The notes beneath the pieces were generated by a model, which searched no databases, had not been told where the DNA came from, and worked only from the letters and a program-made list of their open reading frames with translations. Source: an uncultured Eubacteriales bacterium (GTDB lineage Bacteria; Bacillota; Clostridia; Oscillospirales; Oscillospiraceae). Taken from it: a stretch of DNA of 64,000 bases. Positions 36,294 through 44,361 of the stretch are shown here, in pieces (the first letter of the stretch is position 1; every line of letters begins with the position of its first letter). The DNA lies in assembly GCA_900079765.1 (NCBI GenBank), contig LT599017.1, positions 868,001 through 932,000 of the forward strand, read 5' to 3'. Both the position numbers and the translations under genes were made by a program.

Positions 36294-36815
36294 TTATACG
36301 CCCACGCCCCGCTCCATGAGGGTGCGGCATTTCCGCATGGCGCGGGACATTTGCTGGCGGCAGGCGGGCTCCAGCACGCCGAGGCGCTCCGCGATCTCGG
36401 CAAAGGAGAGGCCCTGCTCCAAACGCATCAAAATGAGCTCCCGATCCTTGCCGCTCAGCCCCTGGGGAAGGAAATACCCCATGGGGAGGGCAACGTCGGC
36501 CTCGCCCACCGGGTCTTCTTCAGGGAGGGCGGTCTCCGAGGAGCGGTAGGCTCTGGACATCTCTCGTATAGTCAGCTTATTCAGCGTGTTGTAAAGCCAC
36601 GCCACTGGATTTTCGTGCGTGCAGACCTGGTCGGGCTTACAGCACGCGGTCAGGAACGTCTCCTGTACCAAGTCCTCCGCTAATTCCCGACTGCCGACCC
36701 GGCGATAGGTCAATTGCACCATGGACGCGGCGCACTTTTCAATCAGCGCGCTGAGGAATTCCGTCTGCATTTTTTCCACACCGGCCACTCTCTTTCTCTC
36801 TATATTGATCTGCAT
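36294..36815 (-). CDS. ECF-type RNA polymerase sigma factor
   Basis: 173 residues if started at 36815, 158 if at the internal ATG 36770; no decisive Shine-Dalgarno. Region 2 (SRELAEDLVQETFLTAC, AWLYNTLNKLTIREM) and region 4 (LSGKDRELILMRLEQGLSFAEIAERLGVLEPACRQQMSRAMRKCRTLM) are present. It probably pairs with the membrane protein encoded downstream. Confidence 0.88.
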   Translation of the reverse strand: MQINIERKRVAGVEKMQTEFLSALIEKCAASMVQLTYRRVGSRELAEDLVQETFLTACCKPDQVCTHENPVAWLYNTLNKLTIREMSRAYRSSETALPEEDPVGEADVALPMGYFLPQGLSGKDRELILMRLEQGLSFAEIAERLGVLEPACRQQMSRAMRKCRTLMERGVGV

Positions 36816-36852
36816 GAAAATAAGCTGTCAGGCAGTTTGCCCGGCAGCCTGA

Positions 36853-37194
36853 TCACAACTTATCTTTTGTCTGCTCCATTGCCGTACGGCATAGCTCCAG
36901 GCATAATTGCTGCTGGGCGTGGGTGGCCCCTTTTACAATGCCGGCAAGCTCCGCCACGGCGACAGCGTCCGGCGGGGAGGCCACATTACTGCCCAACAGT
37001 GTGTATAGGTTTACGGACAGCACCTCGGATAGCCGAAGAAGGAGCGGAAGACCCAACTTGGTTTTTCCGCACTCAATATGGCTGATGTGCTGGGCGGAGA
37101 CGTCCACCAGCTCCGCAAGCTGGGCCTGCTTGAGGCGGTTTCGAATCCGGTGCACCTTGATGTTGTTTCCGAGCTCTTCGTAGTCCACTTCCAT
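36853..37194 (-). CDS. XRE-family HTH transcriptional regulator
   Basis: 113 residues from the ATG at 37194, supported by GGGAGGGA. An N-terminal Cro/CI-type helix-turn-helix (about 6-65: ELGNNIKVHRIRNRLKQAQLAELVDVSAQHISHIECGKTKLGLPLLLRLSEVL) precedes a short helical tail. Such regulators usually control their own gene or a neighbour. The inverted repeat upstream is a candidate site. Confidence 0.88.
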   Translation of the reverse strand: MEVDYEELGNNIKVHRIRNRLKQAQLAELVDVSAQHISHIECGKTKLGLPLLLRLSEVLSVNLYTLLGSNVASPPDAVAVAELAGIVKGATHAQQQLCLELCRTAMEQTKDKL

Positions 37195-37214
37195 GTCGTT
37201 CCCTCCCATATCCA

Positions 37215-37239
37215 GTATCCATATGTACTCGATGGATAT
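37215..37239. promoter_or_regulatory. Inverted repeat upstream of the XRE gene
   Basis: GTATCCA (37215-37221) and TGGATAT (37233-37239) separated by 11 bases, with another ATATCCA at 37208-37214. Symmetry and position before the regulator suggest an autoregulatory operator. Confidence 0.4.
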
Positions 37240-37414
37240 ATTGTATGCGAGAGTTTGGGTATAATAAATCGACTATAGCAGTATTTAATGCCTATATAGT
37301 TTTATTTAAGGAAGAATATGTATTATCATCAAATTTCTGAGGTGCCGCAACCGTTCTTATAAAAGGAAGGCGCGGGGGCAATCAAGCGGGATCTTTTTTC
37401 GAAGTATTGATATG

Positions 37415-37455
37415 TTGATAAATGACAAGGAGGCCACGCATCCGCGCGGCCTCCT
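37415..37455 (-). terminator. Stem-loop after the DUF6514-like gene
   Basis: Minus-strand stem GGAGGCCGCGC / GCGTGGCCTCC followed by TTGTCATTT; the T-run is weak. Confidence 0.6.
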
Positions 37456-37470
37456 TGCCTATTCTGATAG

Positions 37471-37743
37471 CTATGGCAGCAGGTCTACCACGACGTCCTT
37501 AAAGTGGACGGGGGAGAGCTGGTGCAGGTTGAACAGTGCGGCTAAGCTCTCGGCGGCCCTGCGGCTGATTGTGATATCATGAATCACGTCAAGGATCTTC
37601 AGCTCGTTTGCCCGCCTGTCTATGACTTGTATCGCGTACGTGTGATACCGCCCCAGCTCCGGGGAGCTGCAGTATTCCGCTACGGCGCCGTACCGCCACC
37701 GATGCGGCACGGCCTCAGTCTGCAAGGTTTGTCCGTTACTCAC
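37471..37743 (-). CDS. Small conserved hypothetical protein (DUF6514-like)
   Basis: 90 residues. Mixed alpha/beta, with YHTYAIQVID, ILDVIHDITISRRAAESLAALFNLHQLSPVHFKDVVVDLL. It matches the small clostridial family that I recall as DUF6514, whose function is unknown. No membrane segments. Followed by its own stem-loop. Confidence 0.65.
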   Translation of the reverse strand: MSNGQTLQTEAVPHRWRYGAVAEYCSSPELGRYHTYAIQVIDRRANELKILDVIHDITISRRAAESLAALFNLHQLSPVHFKDVVVDLLP

Positions 37744-38151
37744 TCAATTGTCCTCCCTACTAAATGGTTTAGCTGGACTTCAAGAAAAGTGGACGCGCCA
37801 ATCCTGCTTGATTCCAATCCGCTCTTTTGGCAGTACGACATATGCCTTCGGTCCTCTCTTTTTAATCTGCGCGGGGTCCAGACTTTCGTCTGTCTCAAAC
37901 GCCCTCTAAATTAATTATCCGTTTAGATTTACATTTTGTGACGTCATTCCCCTATGTATTTCATTTTTCGTGGAAAAAATAAAAAAATTAACCTATTGTT
38001 GATGAAAAATATTACAGAAGAGTAATTTTAACAAAAGGGAACACGGAACCCTTTTTGTAAATTTGAAACACCAAACCTTGCAAAACAAAGCGGGGACTTT
38101 TTGCGGACTTGCCAAACTTATCGCGGTTGAAAAATTACTTTAAAAAAATTC
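37744..38151. other. Intergenic AT-rich region
   Basis: No gene or recognised RNA seen. One terminator-like inverted repeat lies at 38031-38058 (ACAAAAGGG with CCCTTTTTGT), downstream of nothing that I can identify on the plus strand, so a short unannotated transcript is possible. Confidence 0.4.
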
Positions 38152-38180
38152 TTGACTTTATTATGATAACGTGCTAAAGT
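38152..38180 (+). promoter_or_regulatory. Promoter of the amino-acid ABC operon
   Basis: -35 TTGACT (38152-38157), 17-base spacer, -10 TAAAGT (38175-38180). Start near 38187, about 33 bases before the first ATG. Confidence 0.7.
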
Positions 38181-38219
38181 ACTACCATAGTAAAGTTGAA
38201 ACGGGAAGAGGCGTGGCAT

Positions 38220-39080
38220 ATGAAAAACTGGAAGAGGACGGCGGCACTGGTGCTTGCCATTGGTATGATGGGGAGCCTGTTGGCTGGCTGCGGCGGCGCC
38301 GCGTCTGAGGAGAAAGCGGCCAACCGCCTGGAGGACATCATTCAGCGGGGTTATATTGAGGTAGCTACCGAGCCCGCTTTTGCCCCCAATGAGTTCATTG
38401 ATCCCTCCAAGCCCGACAATGAGAAGTATGTGGGCAGCGACATTGAGCTTGCCAAGTACATCGCCGACGCGCTGGGGGTAGAGCTGCGCATCGTCCCCTT
38501 GGAGTTCTCCGCAGTGCTGGCAGGTGTGACGGAAGGGAAGTACGACCTGGCGATCTCCGCCCTGGCCTATAAGCCCGACCGGGCCGAGGCCATGACCCTC
38601 TCCAAGGGCTACTACTTCTCCACCGAAAACGCGGGCCACACCCTCCTGATCCGGGAGGAGGACAAGGATACCATCAAGTCCCCAGAGGATATGTCGGGCA
38701 AGACGGTGGTCGTCCAGAGCGGTTCGCTGCAGGAGCTCTTCGTTACCGAGCAGATGCCGAAGGATGTAGAGATCAAGCGCGTATCATCTACCACCGACGG
38801 TTTCCTCATGGTGCAGGAAGGCAAAGCGGATGCCTGCCCCACGTCGGTGACCACCGCCGAGCTGTACATACAGGCCAACAAGGGCTGCGGGCTGATGCTC
38901 TTGGACGATTTCCGGTTCGCCCTCACTCCTGAGATGGACGGGACCCGCATCGGGATGCCTAAGGGCGAGCCCGAGCTGGAGGCAAAAATCAACGAGCTCA
39001 TCGACGAGGTGGTGGAGTCCGGTATCTATGCCCAGTGGTACGACGAGTACAGCGACTACGCCGCGTCTCTGGGGCTATGA
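38220..39080 (+). CDS. Amino-acid ABC transporter substrate-binding lipoprotein (family 3)
   Basis: 286 residues from ATG 38220 (GGGAAGAGG upstream). A signal peptide with lipobox LLAGC places it on the outer membrane face as a lipoprotein. The solute-binding family 3 pattern includes GYIEVATEPAFAPNEF, GSDIELAKYIADALGVEL and GMPKGEPELEAKINELIDE. It captures a polar amino acid or a related compound for the permease and ATPase that follow. Confidence 0.92.
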   Translation: MKNWKRTAALVLAIGMMGSLLAGCGGAASEEKAANRLEDIIQRGYIEVATEPAFAPNEFIDPSKPDNEKYVGSDIELAKYIADALGVELRIVPLEFSAVLAGVTEGKYDLAISALAYKPDRAEAMTLSKGYYFSTENAGHTLLIREEDKDTIKSPEDMSGKTVVVQSGSLQELFVTEQMPKDVEIKRVSSTTDGFLMVQEGKADACPTSVTTAELYIQANKGCGLMLLDDFRFALTPEMDGTRIGMPKGEPELEAKINELIDEVVESGIYAQWYDEYSDYAASLGL

Positions 39081-39122
39081 CCCGGCGGGGCGTGACGCCC
39101 CAAGAATTCGGAGGGAACGCAA

Positions 39123-39791
39123 GTGTTCGAGCGAATGGTCCGACTGTGGCAGACGTATGATACCGTGTTTTTAGAGGGGCTCTGGGGCACCCTGTGGCTC
39201 TCCGCCGTCTCAGTGCTGGCGGCCACCGTGGTGGGCGGGCTGCTGGCCGCCATGAAACTCTCCAAGGTGAAGGCGCTGGACCTGCTCGTCAACCTCTTCA
39301 TGCTGGTGATCCGGGGCACGCCCATTCTGCTCCAACTCTACTTCTTCTGGCTGTGGCTGCCGCAGATCATGCCCTTTGGGCTCTCTGACACCCAGTGCAT
39401 CGTGGTGGCCCTCATCGTCAACGCCAGCGCCTACGTGGCCGAGGTCATCCGGGCGGGCGTCCAGTCCGTGGATATTGGCCAGACCGAGGCGGCCAAGAGC
39501 CTGGGCATGAGCCCGCTCCACGTGCTCACCCACATCGTCGTTCCCCAGGCGGTCAAGAGCATTTTGCCTGCCCTTGGTAACCAGTACATCATGATGATCA
39601 AGCAGACGTCGCTGGCTTCGGTCTTCTTCGTCCAGGAGCTGATGACCTCATATAAGACCGTCCAGTCCGCTACCTTCCTCTCCCTGCCCTCCCTGGCCAT
39701 CGTGGGAGTGATTTATCTGGTGGTGACCACGGTGCTGACCCAAGCCCTTGATTTGTTTGAACGGAGGCTGAAGAGAAGTGAACGTAATTGA
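39123..39791 (+). CDS. Amino-acid ABC transporter permease (His/Glu/Gln/Arg type)
   Basis: 222 residues from GTG 39123 with GGAGGGAA upstream. About five membrane helices; the ATPase-contacting EAA loop reads [39 protein letters not shown], and [16 protein letters not shown] is a family hallmark. Its last codons overlap the ATPase gene by 14 bases. Confidence 0.94.
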   Translation: MFERMVRLWQTYDTVFLEGLWGTLWLSAVSVLAATVVGGLLAAMKLSKVKALDLLVNLFMLVIRGTPILLQLYFFWLWLPQIMPFGLSDTQCIVVALIVNASAYVAEVIRAGVQSVDIGQTEAAKSLGMSPLHVLTHIVVPQAVKSILPALGNQYIMMIKQTSLASVFFVQELMTSYKTVQSATFLSLPSLAIVGVIYLVVTTVLTQALDLFERRLKRSERN

Positions 39792-40569
39792 TTATCAGAC
39801 CGCCGCGGCGGCCCAGCAGAGCAGGAACGCAGACCGGCGGGTCCTCATCCGGGTGGAGGGCCTCAGCAAATCCTTCGGCAATCTCAAGGTGCTCAAGAAC
39901 ATCAACGAGAGCATTCGGGAGGGGGAGGTCGTCACCATCATCGGCCCCTCCGGCGGCGGGAAGAGCACGTTTCTGCGTTGCCTTAACCTCCTTGAGCGGC
40001 CCGACGGCGGGCGGGTTCTCTTTGATGGGACCAACCTCTCGGATAAAAAGGTGAACATTACCAAACAGCGCCAGCGCATCGGCATGGTGTTCCAGCACTT
40101 CAATGTGTTCCCACACCTCACGGTGCTGGAGAACATTACCCTGGCCCCCACCCTGGAGAAGAAGATGACCAAGGCCCAGGCCCGTGCGAGGGCCATGGAG
40201 CTTCTGGAGCGGGTGGGCCTTGCCGACAAAAAGGACGAATACCCCTCCCGGCTCTCCGGTGGGCAGAAGCAGCGCCTCGCTATCGTCCGCGCCCTCGCCA
40301 TGGACCCGGAGGTCCTGCTCTTTGACGAGCCCACCTCCGCCTTGGACCCCGAGATGGTGGGGGAGGTGCTGGAGGTCATCCGCGGCCTTGCCCGCTCCGG
40401 CATGACCATCGTCATCGTCACCCACGAGATGGGCTTTGCCCGCGAGGTAAGCGACCGGGTCTTCTTCATGGACGACGGCGTTATCCGGGAACAGGGCACC
40501 CCGGAGCAGATCTTCCAAAACGCCGCCGATCCCCGCACCGCCGAGTTTCTGCGCCGGGTGATGTTGTAG
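39778..40569 (+). CDS. Amino-acid ABC transporter ATP-binding protein
   Basis: 263 residues from GTG 39778. Walker [10 protein letters not shown], signature LSGGQKQR, Walker [13 protein letters not shown] and the switch histidine in [15 protein letters not shown] are all intact. It is GlnQ-like, and translation is coupled to the permease. Confidence 0.95.
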   Translation: MNVIDYQTAAAAQQSRNADRRVLIRVEGLSKSFGNLKVLKNINESIREGEVVTIIGPSGGGKSTFLRCLNLLERPDGGRVLFDGTNLSDKKVNITKQRQRIGMVFQHFNVFPHLTVLENITLAPTLEKKMTKAQARARAMELLERVGLADKKDEYPSRLSGGQKQRLAIVRALAMDPEVLLFDEPTSALDPEMVGEVLEVIRGLARSGMTIVIVTHEMGFAREVSDRVFFMDDGVIREQGTPEQIFQNAADPRTAEFLRRVML

Positions 40570-40579
40570 CGAATATTTG

Positions 40580-40613
40580 CGCCTCCCCGCTCAGTGAGCG
40601 GGGAGGCGTGTTT
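40580..40613 (+). terminator. Terminator-like hairpin between the ABC genes and the amidohydrolase
   Basis: 13-base perfect stem CGCCTCCCCGCTC / GAGCGGGGAGGCG with loop AGT, then TGTTT. The short T-run suggests partial termination, tuning expression of the downstream gene. Confidence 0.7.
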
Positions 40614-40632
40614 AGAAGTGGAGGTTCTACCC

Positions 40633-42075
40633 ATGACAGATTTGGAGTTTATTGAGCAGACCGTTGCTCAAAAGGGGGAAAAGTACATCTCCCTGGCTGA
40701 CGAGGTGTGGGAGTACGCCGAGCTGCCCTACGCAGAGTTCCGCTCTGCCAAGGCGCTGTGTGGCGCGCTTGCCGAGGAGGGGTTCGCCATAGAGGAGGGG
40801 GTGGCTGGAATGCCCACCTCCTTCGTGGGCCGCTGGGAGAGCGCCCCTGGGGGCTATACCGTGGGTTTCCTTGGTGAGTTCGATGCGCTGGACATCCTGA
40901 GCCAGAGGGCGGGCTGCCCCGAGAAGTCCCCTATCCGGGAGGGGGCGCCGGGCCACGGCTGCGGGCACAACCTGCTCGGGGCAGGGGCCCTGGGCGCGGC
41001 GGTGGCCGTCAAGGACTATCTGGCCGCCAATGGGCTGCCCGGCAGAGTGATCTACTACGGCTGCGCCGCCGAGGAGGGGGCCGGGGCCAAGCAGTTTATG
41101 GCCCGGGCTGGGCTGTTCGACTGCTGCGACTTCATCTACACCTGGCACCCCGCCACACAGAACGGCGTGGACGCAAACCCCTGCAACGCCATCATGGGGG
41201 CCAACTTCGAGTTCAAGGGCCTCTCCTCCCACGCGGGGGGCTCCCCCCACCTGGGCCGCAGCGCGCTGGACGCGGCGGAGCTCATGAGCGTGGGGGTCAA
41301 CTATCTGCGCGAGCACATCATTGACGGCGCGCGGGTCCACTACGCCTACGTGGACGCGGGTGGAGTGGCCCCCAACGTGGTACAGGACCACAGCCTGGTG
41401 AAGTACGAGGTCCGCTCCCCCAAGGTAAGCCAAGTAAAGGCTCTGTTCGAGCGGGTGGTCAAGGTGGCCCGGGGCGCGGCACTTATGACCGAGACCACCA
41501 TGGACTATGAGGTCACTATGGCCTTCTCCGACTATCAGCCCAACGACGCTCTGGCGGCAATCGCCGACGCCTGTATGCGCGAGGTGGGGGCCCCGAAGTG
41601 GGACGAAGAGGACTATGTGCTTGCCAAGAAATTCCTCTCCAGTTATAACGAGGCTACCCTTGAGGCCATCCGGGAGAGCATGGCCGAGATTTACGGGCCG
41701 GAGCGGATACCCGCGCTGTGGGAGCGTCCGCTGGACGGCGAGATACAGCCCTACATCCCCGGAAGAAAGGATGTGAGCGGCGGCTCCACCGACGTGGGGG
41801 ACGTGACCTACGCCGCGCCCTGCCTCAATCTGCACATTGCCACCGCCTGCATTGGCAACGTGGGCCACACCTGGCAGATGACCGCACAGGCCCGCAGCTC
41901 CATCGGCCACAAGGGCCTGCTCACCGCCATCAAAGCGCTTGCCCTCAGCGCCCTGCGCACCATGAATGAGCCTGAGGCGGTGGAACACGCCAAGGCCCTG
42001 GTACTAGTACAGAACGGCGGCAAATACCAGTGCCCTCTGCCTGACGGCCTGGAGCCCCCGGTGGGCCGGTATTAG
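40633..42075 (+). CDS. M20-type amidohydrolase, AbgB-like (aminobenzoyl-glutamate hydrolase subunit B family)
   Basis: 480 residues from ATG 40633 with GGAGG upstream. Metal-binding segments HGCGHNLLGAGALGAAVAVKDYL, CAAEEGAGAKQFMARAGLFD and the lid-domain residues FKGLSSHAGGSPHLGRSALDAAEL fit the M20D/AbgB family, which cleaves the amide bond of p-aminobenzoyl-glutamate or other N-acyl amino acids. It lies immediately after an amino-acid importer, suggesting that the imported compound is an N-acylated amino acid hydrolysed on arrival. The AbgA partner is absent; the substrate is unknown. Confidence 0.85.
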   Translation: MTDLEFIEQTVAQKGEKYISLADEVWEYAELPYAEFRSAKALCGALAEEGFAIEEGVAGMPTSFVGRWESAPGGYTVGFLGEFDALDILSQRAGCPEKSPIREGAPGHGCGHNLLGAGALGAAVAVKDYLAANGLPGRVIYYGCAAEEGAGAKQFMARAGLFDCCDFIYTWHPATQNGVDANPCNAIMGANFEFKGLSSHAGGSPHLGRSALDAAELMSVGVNYLREHIIDGARVHYAYVDAGGVAPNVVQDHSLVKYEVRSPKVSQVKALFERVVKVARGAALMTETTMDYEVTMAFSDYQPNDALAAIADACMREVGAPKWDEEDYVLAKKFLSSYNEATLEAIRESMAEIYGPERIPALWERPLDGEIQPYIPGRKDVSGGSTDVGDVTYAAPCLNLHIATACIGNVGHTWQMTAQARSSIGHKGLLTAIKALALSALRTMNEPEAVEHAKALVLVQNGGKYQCPLPDGLEPPVGRY

Positions 42076-42077
42076 TA

Positions 42078-42127
42078 AAAAAATCGACCGCGGCCCGTAA
42101 AAACAGGGCCGCGGTCGATTTGATTTT
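42078..42127. terminator. Bidirectional terminator between abgB-like gene and response regulator
   Basis: 16-base stem AAATCGACCGCGGCCC / GGGCCGCGGTCGATTT with a nine-base loop; A-run on the left and T-rich on the right. Confidence 0.9.
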
Positions 42128-42135
42128 GGGAGTAG

Positions 42136-42819
42136 TCACACGACGAAACGGTACCCCAGGCCCCGAACGGTCTGAATATACCGGGGCTTGGCGGGATCAG
42201 CCTCGATCTTCTGGCGCAGGCGGTTGACGTAGACCATAATGGCGTTCTCATCGATGATGGCCTCACCCCAAATGAGCTCATAGAGCATATCCTTGGAGAA
42301 GATGCGGTTCACGTTGTCGATGAAGAGTTTCATGATGGCGTTTTCCTTAGAGGAGAGGGGGATCTCCTCGCCGTTCTTGTAGAACCGCAGGGTGCTGGTA
42401 TTGTACTGAAAGGGCCCGGCAGCGATCATGCTGTCGGCCCCGGGGAGCTGGCCCCGGTAGCGGCGGATAAAGGCCTTGAGTTTCGCCCCCAGGGTGACGG
42501 GGTTGAAGGGCTTTATAATATAGTCGTCGGCCCCGACGTCCAGGCCGTAGATCATGTCATAGTCCTCGTTCCGGGCGCTGACAATGACGATGGGGGTCTT
42601 GACGCCCCGTCCGCGGATGGCCTGGATGGCGTGAAAACCGTCCATCCCGGGCAAGTTGATGTCCATGAGGATCAGGTCAAAGGGGGTCTCCCAGACCAGA
42701 CTGAGGGCCTGTTCCGCGCTGGAGGCAGTCACGGCCTCAAGCCCGTTGCTGTGGGCAACCTTGCAGAGTAGGGTAAGAGTATCCTGATCGTCATCCACGA
42801 TCAGCACCACGTTGGGCAT
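42136..42819 (-). CDS. OmpR/PhoB-family response regulator, orphan
   Basis: 227 residues from the ATG at 42819 (AGAGGAG eight bases upstream). The receiver domain (1-118) has the acidic pair in IVDDDQD, the phospho-acceptor in DLILMDINLPGMDG and the lysine in DDYIIKPFNP. The winged-helix DNA-binding domain (about 130-227) ends TVRGLGYRFVV. No histidine kinase gene is adjacent, so its partner must be elsewhere. Confidence 0.94.
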   Translation of the reverse strand: MPNVVLIVDDDQDTLTLLCKVAHSNGLEAVTASSAEQALSLVWETPFDLILMDINLPGMDGFHAIQAIRGRGVKTPIVIVSARNEDYDMIYGLDVGADDYIIKPFNPVTLGAKLKAFIRRYRGQLPGADSMIAAGPFQYNTSTLRFYKNGEEIPLSSKENAIMKLFIDNVNRIFSKDMLYELIWGEAIIDENAIMVYVNRLRQKIEADPAKPRYIQTVRGLGYRFVV

Positions 42820-43000
42820 CGGCGTCACTCCTCTCGCTTTTTATATGCTAATAGTATACATAAAAAATGTGAATTTGACAAGGGGCGGACGCCGGGGACC
42901 GCCGTCGACCGCCGCCATGAGGCGCCATAAATTGTCTTGCTGTTAACGTTTATTTCTTAACAATTATTAAGCCCTCATTGATATGCCATTAAGGTTAAAA

Positions 43001-43009
43001 TGCTATACT
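43001..43009 (+). promoter_or_regulatory. Extended -10 promoter of the repeat lipoprotein gene
   Basis: TGCTATACT, an extended -10, about 80 bases before the start codon; the -35 is poor. Confidence 0.5.
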
Positions 43010-43085
43010 CGCAAGGCGTTTGAAATGGAGAAGAGTTCTGGCAACATAAGCAGATACGAACTCCAAAACCAATGGAGGTACAAGA

Positions 43086-44177
43086 ATGAATATGAAGAAG
43101 CTTTCCCTTGCCGCACTGTCCCTTACCCTGTCCGTTGGCCTGCTGGCCGGCTGCGCCGGCGGTAACAGCGGCGCGTCCGCCACTCCCTCCGCGACCCCCG
43201 CGGCCACTCCTTCCACCAGCGCCTCTGACTCTCCCTCCGCAAGCACTCCCGCCTCTGGCGACGCCGTGAAGACCGGCCTGTCCGTCATCACCAGCGTGGC
43301 CGACAGCAAGAACGCCTCCGCCGATGGCGACGGCCTTGCTCAGGCCAACATCGCCCTGGTGGCCGTCACCGTTGACGACGCCGGCGTGATCGACGGCTGC
43401 GTCATCGACATGGTCCAGAGCAAAATCAACTTTGACACCGCCGGCGCCCTCACCACCGACGCCGCCACCACCTTCCTCAGCAAGGACGAGCTGGGCGACG
43501 ACTATGGCATGCGCAAGGCCTCTTCCATCAGCAAAGAGTGGAACGAGCAGGCCACCGCGTTTGCCGAGTACGCCGTAGGCAAGACTGTGGATGAGCTCAA
43601 GGGTATCGCCGTGACCGAGAAGGGCGCTCCTTCCGACGCCGACCTGGCTGCCTCGGTCACCCTCTCCGTGGGCGACTTCATCAGCGGCATTGAGGCCGCC
43701 GTGAACAATGCCACCAGCCTGGGTGCCCAGAAGGGCGACAAGCTGGGCCTCGCCTCTTCCACCAATATGGAGAGCAGCAAGAACGCCTCCGCTGACGGCG
43801 ACGGCCTTGCTCAGGCCTACGCTACCATCGCCGCTGTGACCACCAATGGCGACACCATCACCAGCTGCGTCATCGACGCGGTGCAGGCCAACGTGAACTT
43901 CGACACCACCGGCGCCATCACCACCGATCTGGCCGCCGCCGTTGCCAGCAAGGACGAGCTGGGCGACGACTACGGCATGCGGAAGGCCTCCGCCATCGGC
44001 AAGGAGTGGAACGAGCAGGCCGCTGGCTTTGCCGCCTATGTTACCGGCAAAACTGTGAGCGACGTGACCGGTATCGCTGTCAACGAGAAGGGGGCCGCCA
44101 CAGATACCGACCTGGCCGCCTCCGTCACCGTGGGCATCGGCGACTTCCAGGCCGTCGTTGCGAAGGCCGCGGGCTAA
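43086..44177 (+). CDS. Lipoprotein with two tandem FMN-binding-like repeats
   Basis: 363 residues. A signal peptide with lipobox LLAGC, then a Ser/Thr/Ala/Pro linker (about 25-60) and two units of about 135 residues. The units share SKNASADGDGLAQA, a middle NFDT-GA-TTD segment, SKDELGDDYGMRKAS, KEWNEQA and DLAASVT. It belongs to a family that I recall as FMN-binding-like lipoproteins of Clostridia, and the next gene encodes ApbE, which attaches FMN covalently to Thr or Ser. The segments AGALTT and TGAITT are near, but not exact, matches to the known flavinylation motif. Function unproven; an extracytoplasmic flavin carrier is inferred. Confidence 0.65.
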   Translation: MNMKKLSLAALSLTLSVGLLAGCAGGNSGASATPSATPAATPSTSASDSPSASTPASGDAVKTGLSVITSVADSKNASADGDGLAQANIALVAVTVDDAGVIDGCVIDMVQSKINFDTAGALTTDAATTFLSKDELGDDYGMRKASSISKEWNEQATAFAEYAVGKTVDELKGIAVTEKGAPSDADLAASVTLSVGDFISGIEAAVNNATSLGAQKGDKLGLASSTNMESSKNASADGDGLAQAYATIAAVTTNGDTITSCVIDAVQANVNFDTTGAITTDLAAAVASKDELGDDYGMRKASAIGKEWNEQAAGFAAYVTGKTVSDVTGIAVNEKGAATDTDLAASVTVGIGDFQAVVAKAAG

Positions 44178-44193
44178 GCAATACATAAAAGGC

Positions 44194-44229
44194 ATCCGGG
44201 GCGGGGACTCTCCCTGCCCCGGATTTTTT
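44194..44229 (+). terminator. Intrinsic terminator after the repeat lipoprotein gene
   Basis: Stem ATCCGGGGC / GCCCCGGAT with extra inner pairs, then TTTTTTA. Confidence 0.88.
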
Positions 44230-44361
44230 ATAGGGTGTCATTGGCAATCTATAAAAACGGCCATGCTGCGGCGTGTCCCGCGCTGTCTCGGCCATAAAAA
44301 CTTAACTGAACGGCCACAGCGTGGCCAAATGCGCGTTTTATTTAAAAGAAAGGCCGGACCT

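Noticed and set aside
43086-44177. Exact flavinylation motif in the repeat lipoprotein
   Set aside because: The segments AGALTT and TGAITT lack the Thr or Ser directly after GA, so covalent FMN is kept as a hypothesis.
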